Shown piece after piece: positions 16,575-24,924 of a DNA stretch of 60,094 nt. The first letter of the stretch is position 1. Each line of letters opens with the position of its first letter. The stretch covers positions 1 to 60,094 of the forward strand of contig NZ_BDBV01000083.1 of the NCBI RefSeq assembly GCF_001613165.1, given 5' to 3'. A program made the translations under genes and the position numbers. A model generated the notes under the pieces. The model saw only the letters and a list, made by a program, of their open reading frames with translations, searched no databases and had not been told where the DNA came from. The stretch is from Nocardia mexicana NBRC 108244. Its GTDB lineage: Bacteria > Actinomycetota > Actinomycetes > Mycobacteriales > Mycobacteriaceae.

Positions 16575-17174
16575 TTATTCTTTTGCGCCGAAGGCGTTTT
16601 CGGGTTCGGGCCACGGCACTCCGCCGTGCTCGATGTCAGTGGCGGTTTGCCTCAGCCAGTCGATCTCGCAGGCACGCATTCGCTGGAGGTACTCGGTCTC
16701 CAGCAGCACGACCCGCGGCAGGCCGTCCGCGACGGCCTCGAGTTCCATTGCGGCCCGCTCCGACTCGGCCGCCAGGTGGTCGGCCCGTTTGCGCAGCAGT
16801 GCAGCTGCATCGACCGGTCGCAACCCCGCCAGGTGCGCGAGTCCGGCTACGAACCGCGGGAATTCGTTCACCGGCTCACCGATGAACTCGTTCATCAAGT
16901 CGCGTAGCGTGTCTCGGCCCGCGTCGGTGATCGCATAGATCGTCCGCTCCGGCCGCGCACCGGCACGCGACGTCTCCGTAGGGGTGAGCAGCCTCGCCCG
17001 TTCGAGTCGCCCGATGGTGTCGTAGAGCGACCCGCCGCGCATCTTGACCGTGTCGGCAATGCGCCGCTCCCGCATCGTCACCTTCATCTCATACGGGTGG
17101 CGCGGTTTCTCCGCCAGCAACGCCAGCACCGCCAAGGTCAGCGGCGACCCCACGGCCCGCAGCGGTCGCTCCAT
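16575..17174 (-). CDS. PadR family transcriptional regulator
   Basis: A 199-aa regulator with an N-terminal PadR winged helix (LAVLALLAEKPRHPYEMK and the GGSLYDTIGRLERARLL recognition region) and a helical C-terminal dimerisation domain. GGAGG lies a few bases before ATG 17174. A 34-base operator-like palindrome at 17185-17218 sits directly upstream, so it most likely represses itself and the downstream F420-type reductase. The inducer is unknown. Confidence 0.9.
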   Translation of the reverse strand: MERPLRAVGSPLTLAVLALLAEKPRHPYEMKVTMRERRIADTVKMRGGSLYDTIGRLERARLLTPTETSRAGARPERTIYAITDAGRDTLRDLMNEFIGEPVNEFPRFVAGLAHLAGLRPVDAAALLRKRADHLAAESERAAMELEAVADGLPRVVLLETEYLQRMRACEIDWLRQTATDIEHGGVPWPEPENAFGAKE

Positions 17175-17184
17175 GAATCCTCCA

Positions 17185-17218
17185 TATAGTCGAACTCGTT
17201 TAGTCGAGTTCGACTATA
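17185..17218 (-). promoter_or_regulatory. Operator of the padR operon
   Basis: TATAGTCGAACTCG (17185-17198) and its exact reverse complement (17205-17218) form a 14-bp-arm perfect inverted repeat with a six-base spacer. It lies 10 bases upstream of the padR start codon, next to its RBS. Such a long perfect dyad is very unlikely by chance and fits a PadR dimer site covering the promoter. Confidence 0.85.
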
Positions 17219-17287
17219 AGGCGTCCTGCGTGTATCGGCAAGGTGTGCTTCGGGCGGTTCGCCGGTTCACGGCTAGGCTGCGGTTCC

Positions 17288-17953
17288 ATGCAGACGGCCG
17301 GGTCGCGCCATGTGTGGTACGCCGCATACGGCTCCAACCTGTTCCAGCGGCGGTTCGACTACTACCGCGAGGGCGGCAACCCACCGGGTACCACCCGGAC
17401 CTATCCGGGTTTCCGCGATCCGGCTCGACCGCGTGCGAGCCGCCCCTTGAAGCTGCCGGGGACCATCTACTTCGCGTGGGAGAGTCCCGTGTGGACGGGT
17501 GGGATCGCGTTCTATGCCCACAATCCTGCCGGCGGGTGGCCCGCCGGCGCTGCCGCGCGGGGATATTTGCTGACCGCTGAGCAGTTCAATGATCTACTCG
17601 CGCAAGAGATGTATCGGGTTCCCGGGGCGAAGCCGGATCTGGATCTGGGTGAGGTGGTGCGGAACGGTGCGGCCCGGTTGGGGGATGGGCGATACGAAAC
17701 CCTGCTTCACGTGGCGGATTCGGACGGAATTCCGGTCCTGACCTTTACCTCGCCGTGGGATCCCGAGGTGGTGGAGCTGAACAAGCCGACACCGCGGTAT
17801 CTCGGCATGCTGGCGGCCGGGCTTCGGGAATCGCACGGGTGGACGTCGGCGCGAATTCTGTCGTATCTCTCGGAACTACCTGGAGTGCAGGGTTTTTGGG
17901 ACATCGATCAACTTGCTGAGGTGGTGAACGGTAGCTCATCGCGTGGGGCATAG
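17288..17953 (+). CDS. Gamma-glutamylcyclotransferase-fold protein
   Basis: A 221-aa protein starting VWYAAYGSNLFQRRFDYY; YGSNL is the glycine-rich loop of the gamma-glutamylcyclotransferase-like fold. The family cyclises gamma-glutamyl amines, but many members have unknown substrates. The rest includes LPGTIYFAWESPVWTGGIAFY and a helical end. The start at ATG 17288 puts the fold motif at residue 12. The 3' end encodes one arm of a terminator. Confidence 0.7.
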   Translation: MQTAGSRHVWYAAYGSNLFQRRFDYYREGGNPPGTTRTYPGFRDPARPRASRPLKLPGTIYFAWESPVWTGGIAFYAHNPAGGWPAGAAARGYLLTAEQFNDLLAQEMYRVPGAKPDLDLGEVVRNGAARLGDGRYETLLHVADSDGIPVLTFTSPWDPEVVELNKPTPRYLGMLAAGLRESHGWTSARILSYLSELPGVQGFWDIDQLAEVVNGSSSRGA

Positions 17954-17965
17954 ATGCCCCACGCG
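17940..17965. terminator. Bidirectional terminator overlapping a stop codon
   Basis: CGCGTGGGGCAT (17940-17951) and ATGCCCCACGCG (17954-17965) form a perfect 12-bp stem between convergent genes. The left arm is inside the final codons of the 17288 gene and includes the first base of its TAG. Confidence 0.8.
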
Positions 17966-17973
17966 AGAGTCAC

Positions 17974-18897
17974 TCAACTGACCTCGAGGACGATCTTGCC
18001 GCGGGCCCGGCCCTTCTTGCTGAGTTCCAGGGCCGCGGCGGCCTGGGCAAGCGGCAGCACCGTATCGATGGGGACGGTGAGCTTTCCGGCGTCGGCCAGG
18101 TCGGCTAGTGCGGTGAGATCGGCGGCGGAGGGCCGGACCCAGACGAGGTGACCGCCCTTGTCCCGCACGGTGCCGTCGGCGATCGATGCGATGCGCGAGC
18201 GGTCCCGCAGGAGTTCCTGCGACGCGTCGATTACCCCGCTCCCGGCGAAATCGACTGCGGCGTCGATACCTTCGGGGACGAGCGCGCGGACCCGGTCCGC
18301 CAGGCCGTCGCCGTAGGTGACCGGCTCGGCGCCGAGGGAGCGCAGGAAATCGTGGTTGCGTTCGCTGGCGGTCCCGATCACTCGGGCGCCGCGGGCGACG
18401 GCGATCTGCACGCCGAGCGATCCGACACCACCGGCGGCGGCATGCACCAGCACCGTGTCGCCGGAGGACAAGCCGACGCGTTCGAACGATTGGTGGGCCG
18501 TGAGACCCGCGAGCGGCAATCCCGCCGCCTGCTGCCAGGTCAGCGCGGCCGGTTTGCGGGCCAGCGTGCGCACCGGCGCGGCGACCAGCTCGGCATAGGT
18601 GCCGTGCTGTACCTCGTCGCGACGGACGTATCCCGTCACCTCGTCGCCGACCTGATATTCGGGCACGTCCTCGCCGAGCTGCTCGATGACGCCCGCCACA
18701 TCCCAGCCCGGAATCAGCGGGAAATGCGCGTACATCATCGGGTCCAGGTATCCGGCCAGAACCTTCCAGTCCACCGGGTTGACACCTGCGGCCTTCACCC
18801 GGATCAGCACCTGGTCCGGGCCCACCTTGGGGGTCGGCAATTCACCGAATTCCAGCACACCGGGTTCGCCGTAGCTGTCGGCAAGGATCGCTTTCAC
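17974..18897 (-). CDS. NADP-dependent zinc-type alcohol dehydrogenase-like oxidoreductase
   Basis: A 307-aa medium-chain dehydrogenase/reductase of the quinone-oxidoreductase subgroup. An N-terminal GroES-like domain (VKAAGVNPVDWKVLAGYLDP) is followed by a nucleotide-binding domain with VHAAAGGVGSLGVQIAVARG near residue 150. Zinc-ligand cysteines are lacking, as expected for quinone reductase-like members. It likely reduces quinones or enones with NADPH. It is convergent with the 17288 gene. Confidence 0.87.
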   Translation of the reverse strand: MKAILADSYGEPGVLEFGELPTPKVGPDQVLIRVKAAGVNPVDWKVLAGYLDPMMYAHFPLIPGWDVAGVIEQLGEDVPEYQVGDEVTGYVRRDEVQHGTYAELVAAPVRTLARKPAALTWQQAAGLPLAGLTAHQSFERVGLSSGDTVLVHAAAGGVGSLGVQIAVARGARVIGTASERNHDFLRSLGAEPVTYGDGLADRVRALVPEGIDAAVDFAGSGVIDASQELLRDRSRIASIADGTVRDKGGHLVWVRPSAADLTALADLADAGKLTVPIDTVLPLAQAAAALELSKKGRARGKIVLEVS

Positions 18898-19077
18898 ATG
18901 TCAGCCCAACGCCGCATTCTCGCTGGTAATTCCCCATGCCACCGCGTGAGACCGGCGACACTCGGGTATTTGCAGCCTGTGTCCCGAGGGCCGGCGGGCT
19001 CGTGCACATCGCCGCCGCGGACCTGTCGCCCGAAATTCGGTCGCTTCGATCCGGCCGCACTCGTTAGCGTCACGACC

Positions 19078-19953
19078 ATGGCCTACGAACAGCCGCTGGC
19101 TTACGCCCTGGGATTGGAAGGCGTTGCGCTGCTTCGTGCTTTCGCCGGGGAGCACGGGCGGGAATTCACGCAGGAGCGGATCGCGGAGATTCGCCGGTTG
19201 CTCGACGACGAGACGCTAGGCCACGGCGTCGACGTCGACCATGTGGACACCGTCGAAGGCTACGGAATCTGGGCCGAGACCTACGACGGCCCCAATCCGG
19301 CCTTCGGATTCGACGAGCCGATGGTGCGCGAGGTCGCGGGGAGCCTGCCGCCCGGTACGGCGCTGGATGCGGCCTGCGGCACCGGCCGGTCGGCGGCGGT
19401 ACTTGCCGATTGCGGACATCGCGTCATCGGCGTCGACAGCTCGCCGGACATGCTCGATCATGCGCGAAAGCGATTGGCGGACGCGGATTTTCGGGTCGGC
19501 GACCTGGATCGGCTGCCGGTCGAGGACGACGCGGTGGAACTGTTGACCTGCGCGCTCGCACTGTCCCACGTCCCCGACCTGGATCCGGTGCTGCGCGAAT
19601 TCGCCCGCGTCCTCCGTCCCGGCGGGCACGTGCTGATCACCGACATGCACCCCGAGCAGGTGGCCCGCACCCACGTCCCGACGGTGCGCCGCCCCGATGG
19701 ATCGGGTGCCCGGGTACGCGTCCACCAGCATCGGACCGGCGACTACGTGCGCGCCGCACTGGCCGCCGGGCTGGTCATACGCCGTTGCGAGGAACCATCG
19801 CTGCCGCCACCGGCCGACCTGCCCGAACCCACCGCCGACCCCGGCCCGTGGGAGGCCTGGCCCTGGTCCCTCGCCGCCCTGGTCCCCGAGGCCACCCACG
19901 CAGCGAACACCGGAGTCCCCGCAGTCATCCTCCTGCACCTCCAACTGCAGTAG
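19078..19953 (+). CDS. Class I SAM-dependent methyltransferase
   Basis: A 291-aa methyltransferase with an extra helical N-terminus of about 85 residues, then a Rossmann domain. Motif I is ALDAACGTGRSAAVLADCG, the acidic end of strand 2 is VIGVDSSPDMLDHARKRL, and motif IV is LLTCALALSHVPDLDPVL. It is most similar to methyltransferase type 11 proteins; the substrate is unknown. ATG 19078 is chosen at the end of the intergenic part. A dispersed hairpin repeat follows its stop by 11 bases. Confidence 0.85.
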   Translation: MAYEQPLAYALGLEGVALLRAFAGEHGREFTQERIAEIRRLLDDETLGHGVDVDHVDTVEGYGIWAETYDGPNPAFGFDEPMVREVAGSLPPGTALDAACGTGRSAAVLADCGHRVIGVDSSPDMLDHARKRLADADFRVGDLDRLPVEDDAVELLTCALALSHVPDLDPVLREFARVLRPGGHVLITDMHPEQVARTHVPTVRRPDGSGARVRVHQHRTGDYVRAALAAGLVIRRCEEPSLPPPADLPEPTADPGPWEAWPWSLAALVPEATHAANTGVPAVILLHLQLQ

Positions 19954-19964
19954 CCCACGCCCAA

Positions 19965-20046
19965 CTTCACGCACGCCCTGTTCGTTCCCGCACGCCCTGC
20001 AGGCCCACGAAGGGGGTGCGGGAACCAGCAGAGGGTGCGGGAAAAG
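19965..20046. repeat. Third copy of the GTTCCCGCAC hairpin repeat
   Basis: CTTCACGCACGCCCTG (19965-19980) is identical to 12400-12415, and GTTCCCGCAC (19984-19993) recurs at the same offset. Downstream GGGGGTGCGGGAAC and GGGTGCGGGAA can pair back with it. Like the first copy, it starts just after a stop codon. Confidence 0.8.
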
Positions 20047-20090
20047 TGGGGACCGGACCCGGAGGCGAACCCTGTGTGAAGGGCTCGTGC

Positions 20091-20372
20091 TCAGAGGGGG
20101 TGCTGGCCGAGTTCCGTGTTGGCGATGCGGACGGCGTCGGCGCCCGCGGCCTTCGCGTCGCGGCGGTCCCGGTTCGGGGTTGCCTCCCGCTCGCGGTCGA
20201 CCCGGCCCTGCATGCGCTCGGTGTACGGAGAGGTCGCAGGGCCGGTGCCGGAGGCCGCCTGCGCCGCCTCGCGCGCGGTGTCGCGGTCGCGGCGGTCCTG
20301 GCGGCGGGCCGCGGCCTGCTGGCCCGCCCGCTTTCGACGCGCATCCTGCGACATGTGCTCCTGCTCGTGCAT
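20091..20372 (-). CDS. Small hydrophilic hypothetical protein
   Basis: A 93-aa very polar protein rich in Arg, Asp, Ala and Gln (SQDARRKRAGQQAAARRQ, then DRRDRDTAREAAQA) and probably largely helical or disordered. There is a good RBS, GGAGGTGA, a few bases before ATG 20372; ATG 20354 is an alternative. There is no membrane segment or known motif. It stands alone between a methyltransferase and a LysR gene. Confidence 0.65.
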   Translation of the reverse strand: MHEQEHMSQDARRKRAGQQAAARRQDRRDRDTAREAAQAASGTGPATSPYTERMQGRVDREREATPNRDRRDAKAAGADAVRIANTELGQHPL

Positions 20373-20416
20373 CGGTCACCTCCGGTCGCGTAGGGACCGA
20401 TTCAGTATGCGCCGGA

Positions 20417-21331
20417 TCAGCCGATCGCAGGACCGTGCGGCGGAATTACCGCCCTGGCGTGCGGAATCGTCGCACAGGCGGTGTGCAGGGCGGCGCGGGC
20501 GGCCGCGATGGCCGGATGCGTGCCGGTGCCGCGACGATAGGCCAGCCGGGTGCGGCGGCGCGTGGGCAGCGGGGTCAGAACGACGTCGCCGGGCGATTCC
20601 AGTGCGCCCAGTTCCGGGACGAACGCCACGCCCTGACCTGCGGCCACGAGGGCGAGCACCGTGCCGAAGTCGTCGGCCTGGTGGCGGATGTGTGGCGTGA
20701 AACCCACTGCCTCGCAAGCTCGTACGGTCATGAGGTGACAGAGGGTGCCGGGTGTGCTGGCAATCCACAGTGAGTGTCGGTGTGCCACAAGCGGTTCGGT
20801 AGACAGTGAAGCCAGGTAGACCGTTTCTTCCAGGAAAGGTTCGGTGTCCAAGCCGGTTTCGGGTGCGGTGGGCACATAGTCGTATTCCTGCACCAGGGCG
20901 ATATCGAGCGACTCGGCGCGCAGTGCGGCCGGTGCACTCACCGGATCCAGCTCGGAGACGAGAAGTTCCAGGCGCGGGTGGTCGCGGCTCAGGGCCACGA
21001 GCGCGGGCGACAGCAGCGTGCGCACCGCGGTCGGGAACGCCCCGATGCGCAGGATTCCGGTGAGTTCCGTTCGGGCCGTGGCGAGTTCGGCGGAGGCCTG
21101 TTCCAGCACCGCCAGAATGGTTTCCGAGTGTTCGACCAGGCGCAGCGCCGCGGGAGTCAGGGTGACGCTGCGGCCGGTCCGCTCCAGCAATGCCACCCCG
21201 GCCTCGCGTTCCATGGCCGTCAACTGCTGTGATACCGCCGAGGGGGTGTAGGCGAGGGCCTCGGCGACCGCCGCGATGGTGCCGCGCTGGGAGAGTTCGC
21301 GCAGCAGGCGCAGCCGCCGGACCTCGAGCAT
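20417..21331 (-). CDS. LysR family transcriptional regulator
   Basis: A 304-aa LysR protein: N-terminal winged helix (LRLLRELSQRGTIAAVAEAL and TPSAVSQQLTAMEREAGVALLER), then a periplasmic-binding-like effector domain from about residue 90. It is transcribed divergently from a DHDPS-family gene with a 70-base gap, the classic LysR arrangement, so it probably controls that gene in response to a small molecule related to its reaction. Confidence 0.92.
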   Translation of the reverse strand: MLEVRRLRLLRELSQRGTIAAVAEALAYTPSAVSQQLTAMEREAGVALLERTGRSVTLTPAALRLVEHSETILAVLEQASAELATARTELTGILRIGAFPTAVRTLLSPALVALSRDHPRLELLVSELDPVSAPAALRAESLDIALVQEYDYVPTAPETGLDTEPFLEETVYLASLSTEPLVAHRHSLWIASTPGTLCHLMTVRACEAVGFTPHIRHQADDFGTVLALVAAGQGVAFVPELGALESPGDVVLTPLPTRRRTRLAYRRGTGTHPAIAAARAALHTACATIPHARAVIPPHGPAIG

Positions 21332-21401
21332 CAGTTCATCTTACGCTCGGCGGCAGAAACCTGAAATAGACGTGAATCCCAGGATCGTCCAGGCTGGAGG
21401 T
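21332..21401. promoter_or_regulatory. Divergent LysR/DHDPS control region
   Basis: This 70-base gap between the LysR and DHDPS-like genes must hold both promoters and the LysR site. GGAGG ends one base before the 21402 start. I do not see a convincing T-N11-A dyad. Confidence 0.45.
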
Positions 21402-22292
21402 ATGACGCTCTCCGGCCTGTTTGTTCCGTTGATCACACCGTTCACGGCCCGCGGTGATCTGGCGACCGACGCGCTGGAACGACTCGCGCACGAGGCAATC
21501 GATGCCGGTGCCTCCGGGCTGGTCGCCCTCGGTACGACCGGTGAGCCCGCGACCCTCACCGGGGACGAGCGCCGCCGCGTCGTCGAGGTGTGCGCGACCG
21601 TCAGCCGGGAGCGGCAGGTGCCGCTGGTGGCCGGGACCGGATCGAATTGCACGGCCGATTCGGTGCGGGCGTTCGCCGCGCTGGACGGTCGCGTCACCGC
21701 CGCGCTGGTGGTGGTCCCGTATTACACGCGGCCGTCCGAGGACGGTGTGGTCGAGCACTTCCGCAGGCTCGCCGCTGCCAGTCCCGTGCCGCTGCTGATC
21801 TACAACATTCCCTACCGCACCGGTCGTCCGCTCGGCGTCGAAACCCTGTGCCGCCTGGCCGATTTGCCCGGTGTCATCGGATTCAAGCACGCCGTCGGCG
21901 GTATCGATGCCGCCACGGTCGGATTCATGAGCAGATGCCCCGTCGACGTGTGCGTCCTCGGTGGTGACGATCTGTACGCCGCGCCGCTGCTGGCGATGGG
22001 CGCCTCGGGGGCGATTCTGGCCAGCGCCAATGTCGTGCCGGCTGCCTATGCCGAGATGACCGCCGCTTGGCGGCACGGGCCGCTGGAGCGGGCCCGGCAT
22101 CTCGGCAATCTGCTCGCGTCGGTGTCGGAGACGCTGTTCGCCGAGCCGAACCCGGTGGTCATGAAGGGTGTTCTGGCCGCACAGGGACGCATTCCCAGCC
22201 CGGCGGTCCGGCTACCGCTGCTGCCCGCCACCGATACGGCGGTCGATGCCGCGCTGGCCGCACTGGACCGCAGCTATGCGGCTCCGATCTGA
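21402..22292 (+). CDS. Dihydrodipicolinate synthase family aldolase
   Basis: A 296-aa (beta/alpha)8 Schiff-base aldolase. Visible motifs are GLVALGTTGEPATLTGDERRRVVE (pyruvate-binding loop), VVPYYTRPSEDG, the catalytic Tyr in LIYNIPYRTG and the Schiff-base Lys in GVIGFKHAVGG. The group includes DapA, N-acetylneuraminate lyase and related enzymes. The LysR partner and the distance from other lysine genes suggest a catabolic or accessory member. GGAGG directly precedes ATG 21402. Confidence 0.88.
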   Translation: MTLSGLFVPLITPFTARGDLATDALERLAHEAIDAGASGLVALGTTGEPATLTGDERRRVVEVCATVSRERQVPLVAGTGSNCTADSVRAFAALDGRVTAALVVVPYYTRPSEDGVVEHFRRLAAASPVPLLIYNIPYRTGRPLGVETLCRLADLPGVIGFKHAVGGIDAATVGFMSRCPVDVCVLGGDDLYAAPLLAMGASGAILASANVVPAAYAEMTAAWRHGPLERARHLGNLLASVSETLFAEPNPVVMKGVLAAQGRIPSPAVRLPLLPATDTAVDAALAALDRSYAAPI

Positions 22293-22348
22293 TTCGTCAC
22301 ATAGGCGCCGCGATTACGCCGCGCAGAGACCTCGCGCAAGGAGTGAGG

Positions 22349-22543
22349 TCAGCGTTCGGTGCCGGATTCCCCGTCCCGATGCTGATGGTCGATGCGCCAG
22401 AGAAATTCGGGGTCGTCGTCCGGGCCGATGACCTTTCGCTGCGTGGGACCGGCACCGAGTCGATGCGAACGCTCGGGTCCGAACGCCTTCCAGCACAGCA
22501 CCGCGACAGCTACGACCGCGATGAGTGCCAACAGGTACGTCAC
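22349..22543 (-). CDS. Small single-pass membrane protein
   Basis: A 64-aa protein beginning with one membrane helix (TYLLALIAVVAVAVLCWKAFG) and ending in a charged cytoplasmic tail with DDDPEFLWRIDHQHRDG. GGAGG is eight bases before GTG 22543; an upstream GTG (22552) overlaps the RBS and is unlikely. It sits just downstream of bldC on the same strand. The function is unknown. Confidence 0.7.
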   Translation of the reverse strand: MTYLLALIAVVAVAVLCWKAFGPERSHRLGAGPTQRKVIGPDDDPEFLWRIDHQHRDGESGTER

Positions 22544-22614
22544 GTCACTCACCTCCTGTCATCGAGAGTAATCCGTGTCCGTACCTGCGGCACCGCACTC
22601 ACGAGAAATCGGAG

Positions 22615-22848
22615 CTAGGAGTGGCTCGCCTCCGTGGTCAGGGACCTCAACAGCTGCATCACCTCGGACTCACGGAAACGACGGTGGCCGCCCGGGGTGC
22701 GCAGCGAGCCGAGTCGCCCGGCGTGCGCCCAGCGGGTGACGGTCTTCGGATCTACGTGGAACAGTGCCGCTACCTGGCCGGGGGTCAGGAGGCTCTCCTG
22801 GCCGTTGACGGAACCCAACGTGCGGCTCGCCGCGGTGATCGCAGTCAT
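22615..22848 (-). CDS. bldC: BldC-like MerR-type DNA-binding protein
   Basis: A 77-aa protein made of a single MerR-like winged helix: LLTPGQVAALFHVDPKTVTRWAHAGRL and the wing SLRTPGGHRRFRESEV. It lacks the effector and coiled-coil parts of MerR proteins, as BldC does. In Streptomyces BldC binds head-to-tail on direct repeats and delays development. ATG 22848 has GGAAAGG at good spacing; an upstream TTG is less likely. Confidence 0.9.
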   Translation of the reverse strand: MTAITAASRTLGSVNGQESLLTPGQVAALFHVDPKTVTRWAHAGRLGSLRTPGGHRRFRESEVMQLLRSLTTEASHS

Positions 22849-23085
22849 TCGCAAACCTTTCCGTAATCGACAGTTCCCTCATCAGATAGCGACATCGTTG
22901 CACTGACACCCCCAGGTACTCGAACGATCTAACGTTGGTAAAGGGGAAGTAATAGACAAATCGGATATGCGTACGGCTTGGCGGCGTACCCGCAGCGACT
23001 GTCCAGCGAATATGCGGCGATTTCTCTCGAGGCGGACAGCGGGCGGGGCGGTGATCCGGCGCGGCCGTCGCTTAGGCTGGTCGGC
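22849..23085. other. Divergent region upstream of bldC
   Basis: There are 237 bases between bldC and the DUF4229-like gene. No small gene with an RBS and no strong dyad is seen. A TAACGTTGGTA half-palindrome near 22931 could be regulatory, but this is weak. Confidence 0.35.
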
Positions 23086-23424
23086 GTGAGTGATCCATCC
23101 CGACCGGACGGCGCTCCGGCCGATCGCGCCCAGGACTCGGCGGGCCGGCGGCTGGCGCGCAACCTGGTGCTGTACACCCTCGCCCGGCTGCTGCTGGTCG
23201 CGGTCATCGCCGCGGTCATCGTCGTGCTGGCGCGTTTGCTGGCGGTGGATATTCCGCTGATCGTGGCGCTGCTGTTCGCGTTGATCGTCGCCATGCCGCT
23301 GTCGCTGGTGCTGTTCAGGCGGTTGCGGACGCGGGTGAACCAGGACATTGCGGCCGTCGACGAGAAGCGCCGCACCGACAAGGCGCAGCTGCGGGCGCGA
23401 ATGCGCGGCGAGGAGCCGCGGTGA
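23086..23424 (+). CDS. DUF4229-like membrane protein
   Basis: A 112-aa protein with a polar N-terminus, two adjacent membrane helices (VLYTLARLLLVAVIAAVIVVL and IPLIVALLFALIVAMPLSLVL) and a charged tail rich in Arg and Lys (VNQDIAAVDEKRRTDKAQLRAR). This matches the layout of actinobacterial DUF4229 proteins. The function is unknown. It overlaps the next gene by four bases (GTGA). Confidence 0.7.
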   Translation: MSDPSRPDGAPADRAQDSAGRRLARNLVLYTLARLLLVAVIAAVIVVLARLLAVDIPLIVALLFALIVAMPLSLVLFRRLRTRVNQDIAAVDEKRRTDKAQLRARMRGEEPR

Positions 23425-24506
23425 AGTACTGCGATCGCAGTACTTCCCGACACTGGGTCGACAACGCGGTGCGGCTCATCGAGGCCGACGCCCAGCGCAG
23501 CGCCGACACCCACCTGCTGCGCTATCCGCTGCCGCGAGAGTGGGGCGTGCAGCTGTATCTGAAGGACGAATCCACCCATCCCACAGGCAGTCTCAAGCAT
23601 CGGCTGGCGAGATCGCTGTTTCTGTATGCGATCTGCAACGGCTGGATCACCGCGGGGACGACCGTGGTGGAGGCCTCGTCCGGGTCGACCGCGATCAGCG
23701 AGGCCTATTTCGCGAAGCTGCTCGGCCTGGAGTTCGTCGCCGTGGTACCGGCCAAGACCTCGCCGGAGAAGATCGCTTTGATCGAGGCGCAGGGCGGGCG
23801 TTGCCATTTCGTGCAGCGGCCGCCGGAGATCTACACCGAGGCCGTGCGCCTGGCGGCCGAATCCGGCGGTCACTACATGGACCAGTTCACCTACGCCGAG
23901 CGCGCCACCGACTGGCGCGGCAACAACAACATCGCCGAATCCATCTTCCAGCAAATGGTGCTGGAGGATCATCCGGTGCCGGAGTGGGTCGTGGTCGGCG
24001 CCGGGACCGGCGGCACCAGCGCCACCATCGGGCGGTATCTGCGGTACCGGCGCCACGCCACCAGGCTGGCGGTGGTGGACCCGGAGAACTCCGCGTTCTA
24101 CGGCGGATACGAGACCGGCGATGCGGGCTATGAGACCGGAATGCCCTCGCGCATCGAGGGAATCGGCCGCCCGAGGGTCGAGCCGTCGTTCCTGGACACG
24201 GTCGTCGACCGCATGATCGAGGTGCCCGACGCCGCCTCGGTCGCCGCCTGCCGGGTGGCGAGCGAGGTGCTGGGCCGCCGCGTGGGTGGCTCCACGGGGA
24301 CCAACCTGTGGGGTGCGTTCGCGCTCATCGGCGAAATGCTGGCCGACGGCCGCACCGGCAGCATCGTGACCCTGCTGTGTGATGGCGGAGATCGTTACGC
24401 CGGAACGTATTTCGACGACGAGTGGGTCGCGCGCCAGGGTCTGGACCTTGCCGAGCCCGATGCGGTGCTCGCCGAATTCCGCCGAACAGGGCGCTGGGCG
24501 GGTTGA
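23421..24506 (+). CDS. PLP-dependent cysteine synthase-family enzyme (Cds1-like)
   Basis: A 361-aa fold-type II PLP enzyme. The PLP lysine is in ESTHPTGSLKHRLARSL, the phosphate loop is VVGAGTGGTSATIGRYLRY, and VVEASSGSTAISEAYF holds the substrate-binding Ser-Gly-Ser. It is closest in recall to Cds1 L-cysteine desulfhydrase of mycobacteria, which releases H2S, pyruvate and ammonia from cysteine; a cysteine synthase role cannot be excluded. Its first eight codons contain a perfect 22-bp palindrome. Confidence 0.82.
   Translation: MKYCDRSTSRHWVDNAVRLIEADAQRSADTHLLRYPLPREWGVQLYLKDESTHPTGSLKHRLARSLFLYAICNGWITAGTTVVEASSGSTAISEAYFAKLLGLEFVAVVPAKTSPEKIALIEAQGGRCHFVQRPPEIYTEAVRLAAESGGHYMDQFTYAERATDWRGNNNIAESIFQQMVLEDHPVPEWVVVGAGTGGTSATIGRYLRYRRHATRLAVVDPENSAFYGGYETGDAGYETGMPSRIEGIGRPRVEPSFLDTVVDRMIEVPDAASVAACRVASEVLGRRVGGSTGTNLWGAFALIGEMLADGRTGSIVTLLCDGGDRYAGTYFDDEWVARQGLDLAEPDAVLAEFRRTGRWAG
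23424..23445 (+). repeat. Perfect 22-bp palindrome at the start of the Cds1-like gene
   Basis: AAGTACTGCGA followed directly by its reverse complement, codons 2-8 plus the first base of codon 9 of the gene. In mRNA it would form an 11-bp hairpin right after the GTG start. It could be an operator or block translation initiation unless coupled to the upstream gene. Confidence 0.85.
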
Positions 24507-24655
24507 ACCCGACCGTCCCGCTGCTGTAGCTCGAATGCGCCTCGCGTCTGTGCGGGCCCGGCGGAGCGCTGACTCGTGGCCTATGGGTCGGCTGTCGCGA
24601 GCCTGCGTGCGGATGGCCGCCAACTTTTGCTGGTAGCGAACGTTTCCCGCGATAT

Positions 24656-24698
24656 GTCAATTTTTGTTGACGCGCCCGGGATGTCAACGTAAATTGAC
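24656..24698 (+). promoter_or_regulatory. Doubled operator and leaderless promoter of HTH/Clp-N pair
   Basis: Two dyads GTCAA-N6-TTGAC, at 24656-24671 and 24683-24698, are centred 27 bases apart. TTGACG (24667-24672) and TAAATT (24690-24695) form a -35/-10 pair with exactly 17 bases between them. The start of transcription would fall on or beside the ATG at 24703. The operators overlap both promoter elements, so repression by the encoded HTH protein is likely. Confidence 0.8.
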
Positions 24699-24702
24699 GT
24701 AC

Positions 24703-24924
24703 ATGAGTGAAGCAACAACGCTGGCGGCCGCCGCAGGCAGTCCCGACCCCAAGGTCGGGCTGCGCGCGGTGCTCGCGCTGCGCCGGTTGCTCGAGCGACT
24801 GGAGGCGATCCAGGTGGCCAATGCCCGAACCCAGGGCTGGTCCTGGCAGGCGATCGCCGACGCGCTCGAGGTCAGCCGCCAGGCGGTCCACCAGAAATAC
24901 AACCGGAGAGGCGGGATCCGCTGA
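24703..24924 (+). CDS. Small helix-turn-helix protein
   Basis: A 73-aa DNA-binding protein with a C-terminal HTH (TQGWSWQAIADALEVSRQAVHQKYNRR) preceded by a helix (LRAVLALRRLLERLEAIQVANA). It is followed with a one-base overlap (TGATG) by a Clp-N-domain gene; this pairing is common in actinobacteria. It has no RBS and probably a leaderless mRNA. It likely represses its own promoter through the two dyads upstream. Confidence 0.85.
   Translation: MSEATTLAAAAGSPDPKVGLRAVLALRRLLERLEAIQVANARTQGWSWQAIADALEVSRQAVHQKYNRRGGIR

Noticed and set aside
18148..19077. Long plus-strand frame before the methyltransferase
   Set aside because: It is antisense to a well-supported oxidoreductase; the methyltransferase start at 19078 fits better.
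21402..22292. Biosynthetic DapA
   Set aside because: It is divergent from a LysR gene with no other lysine gene near, so only the family-level call is made.
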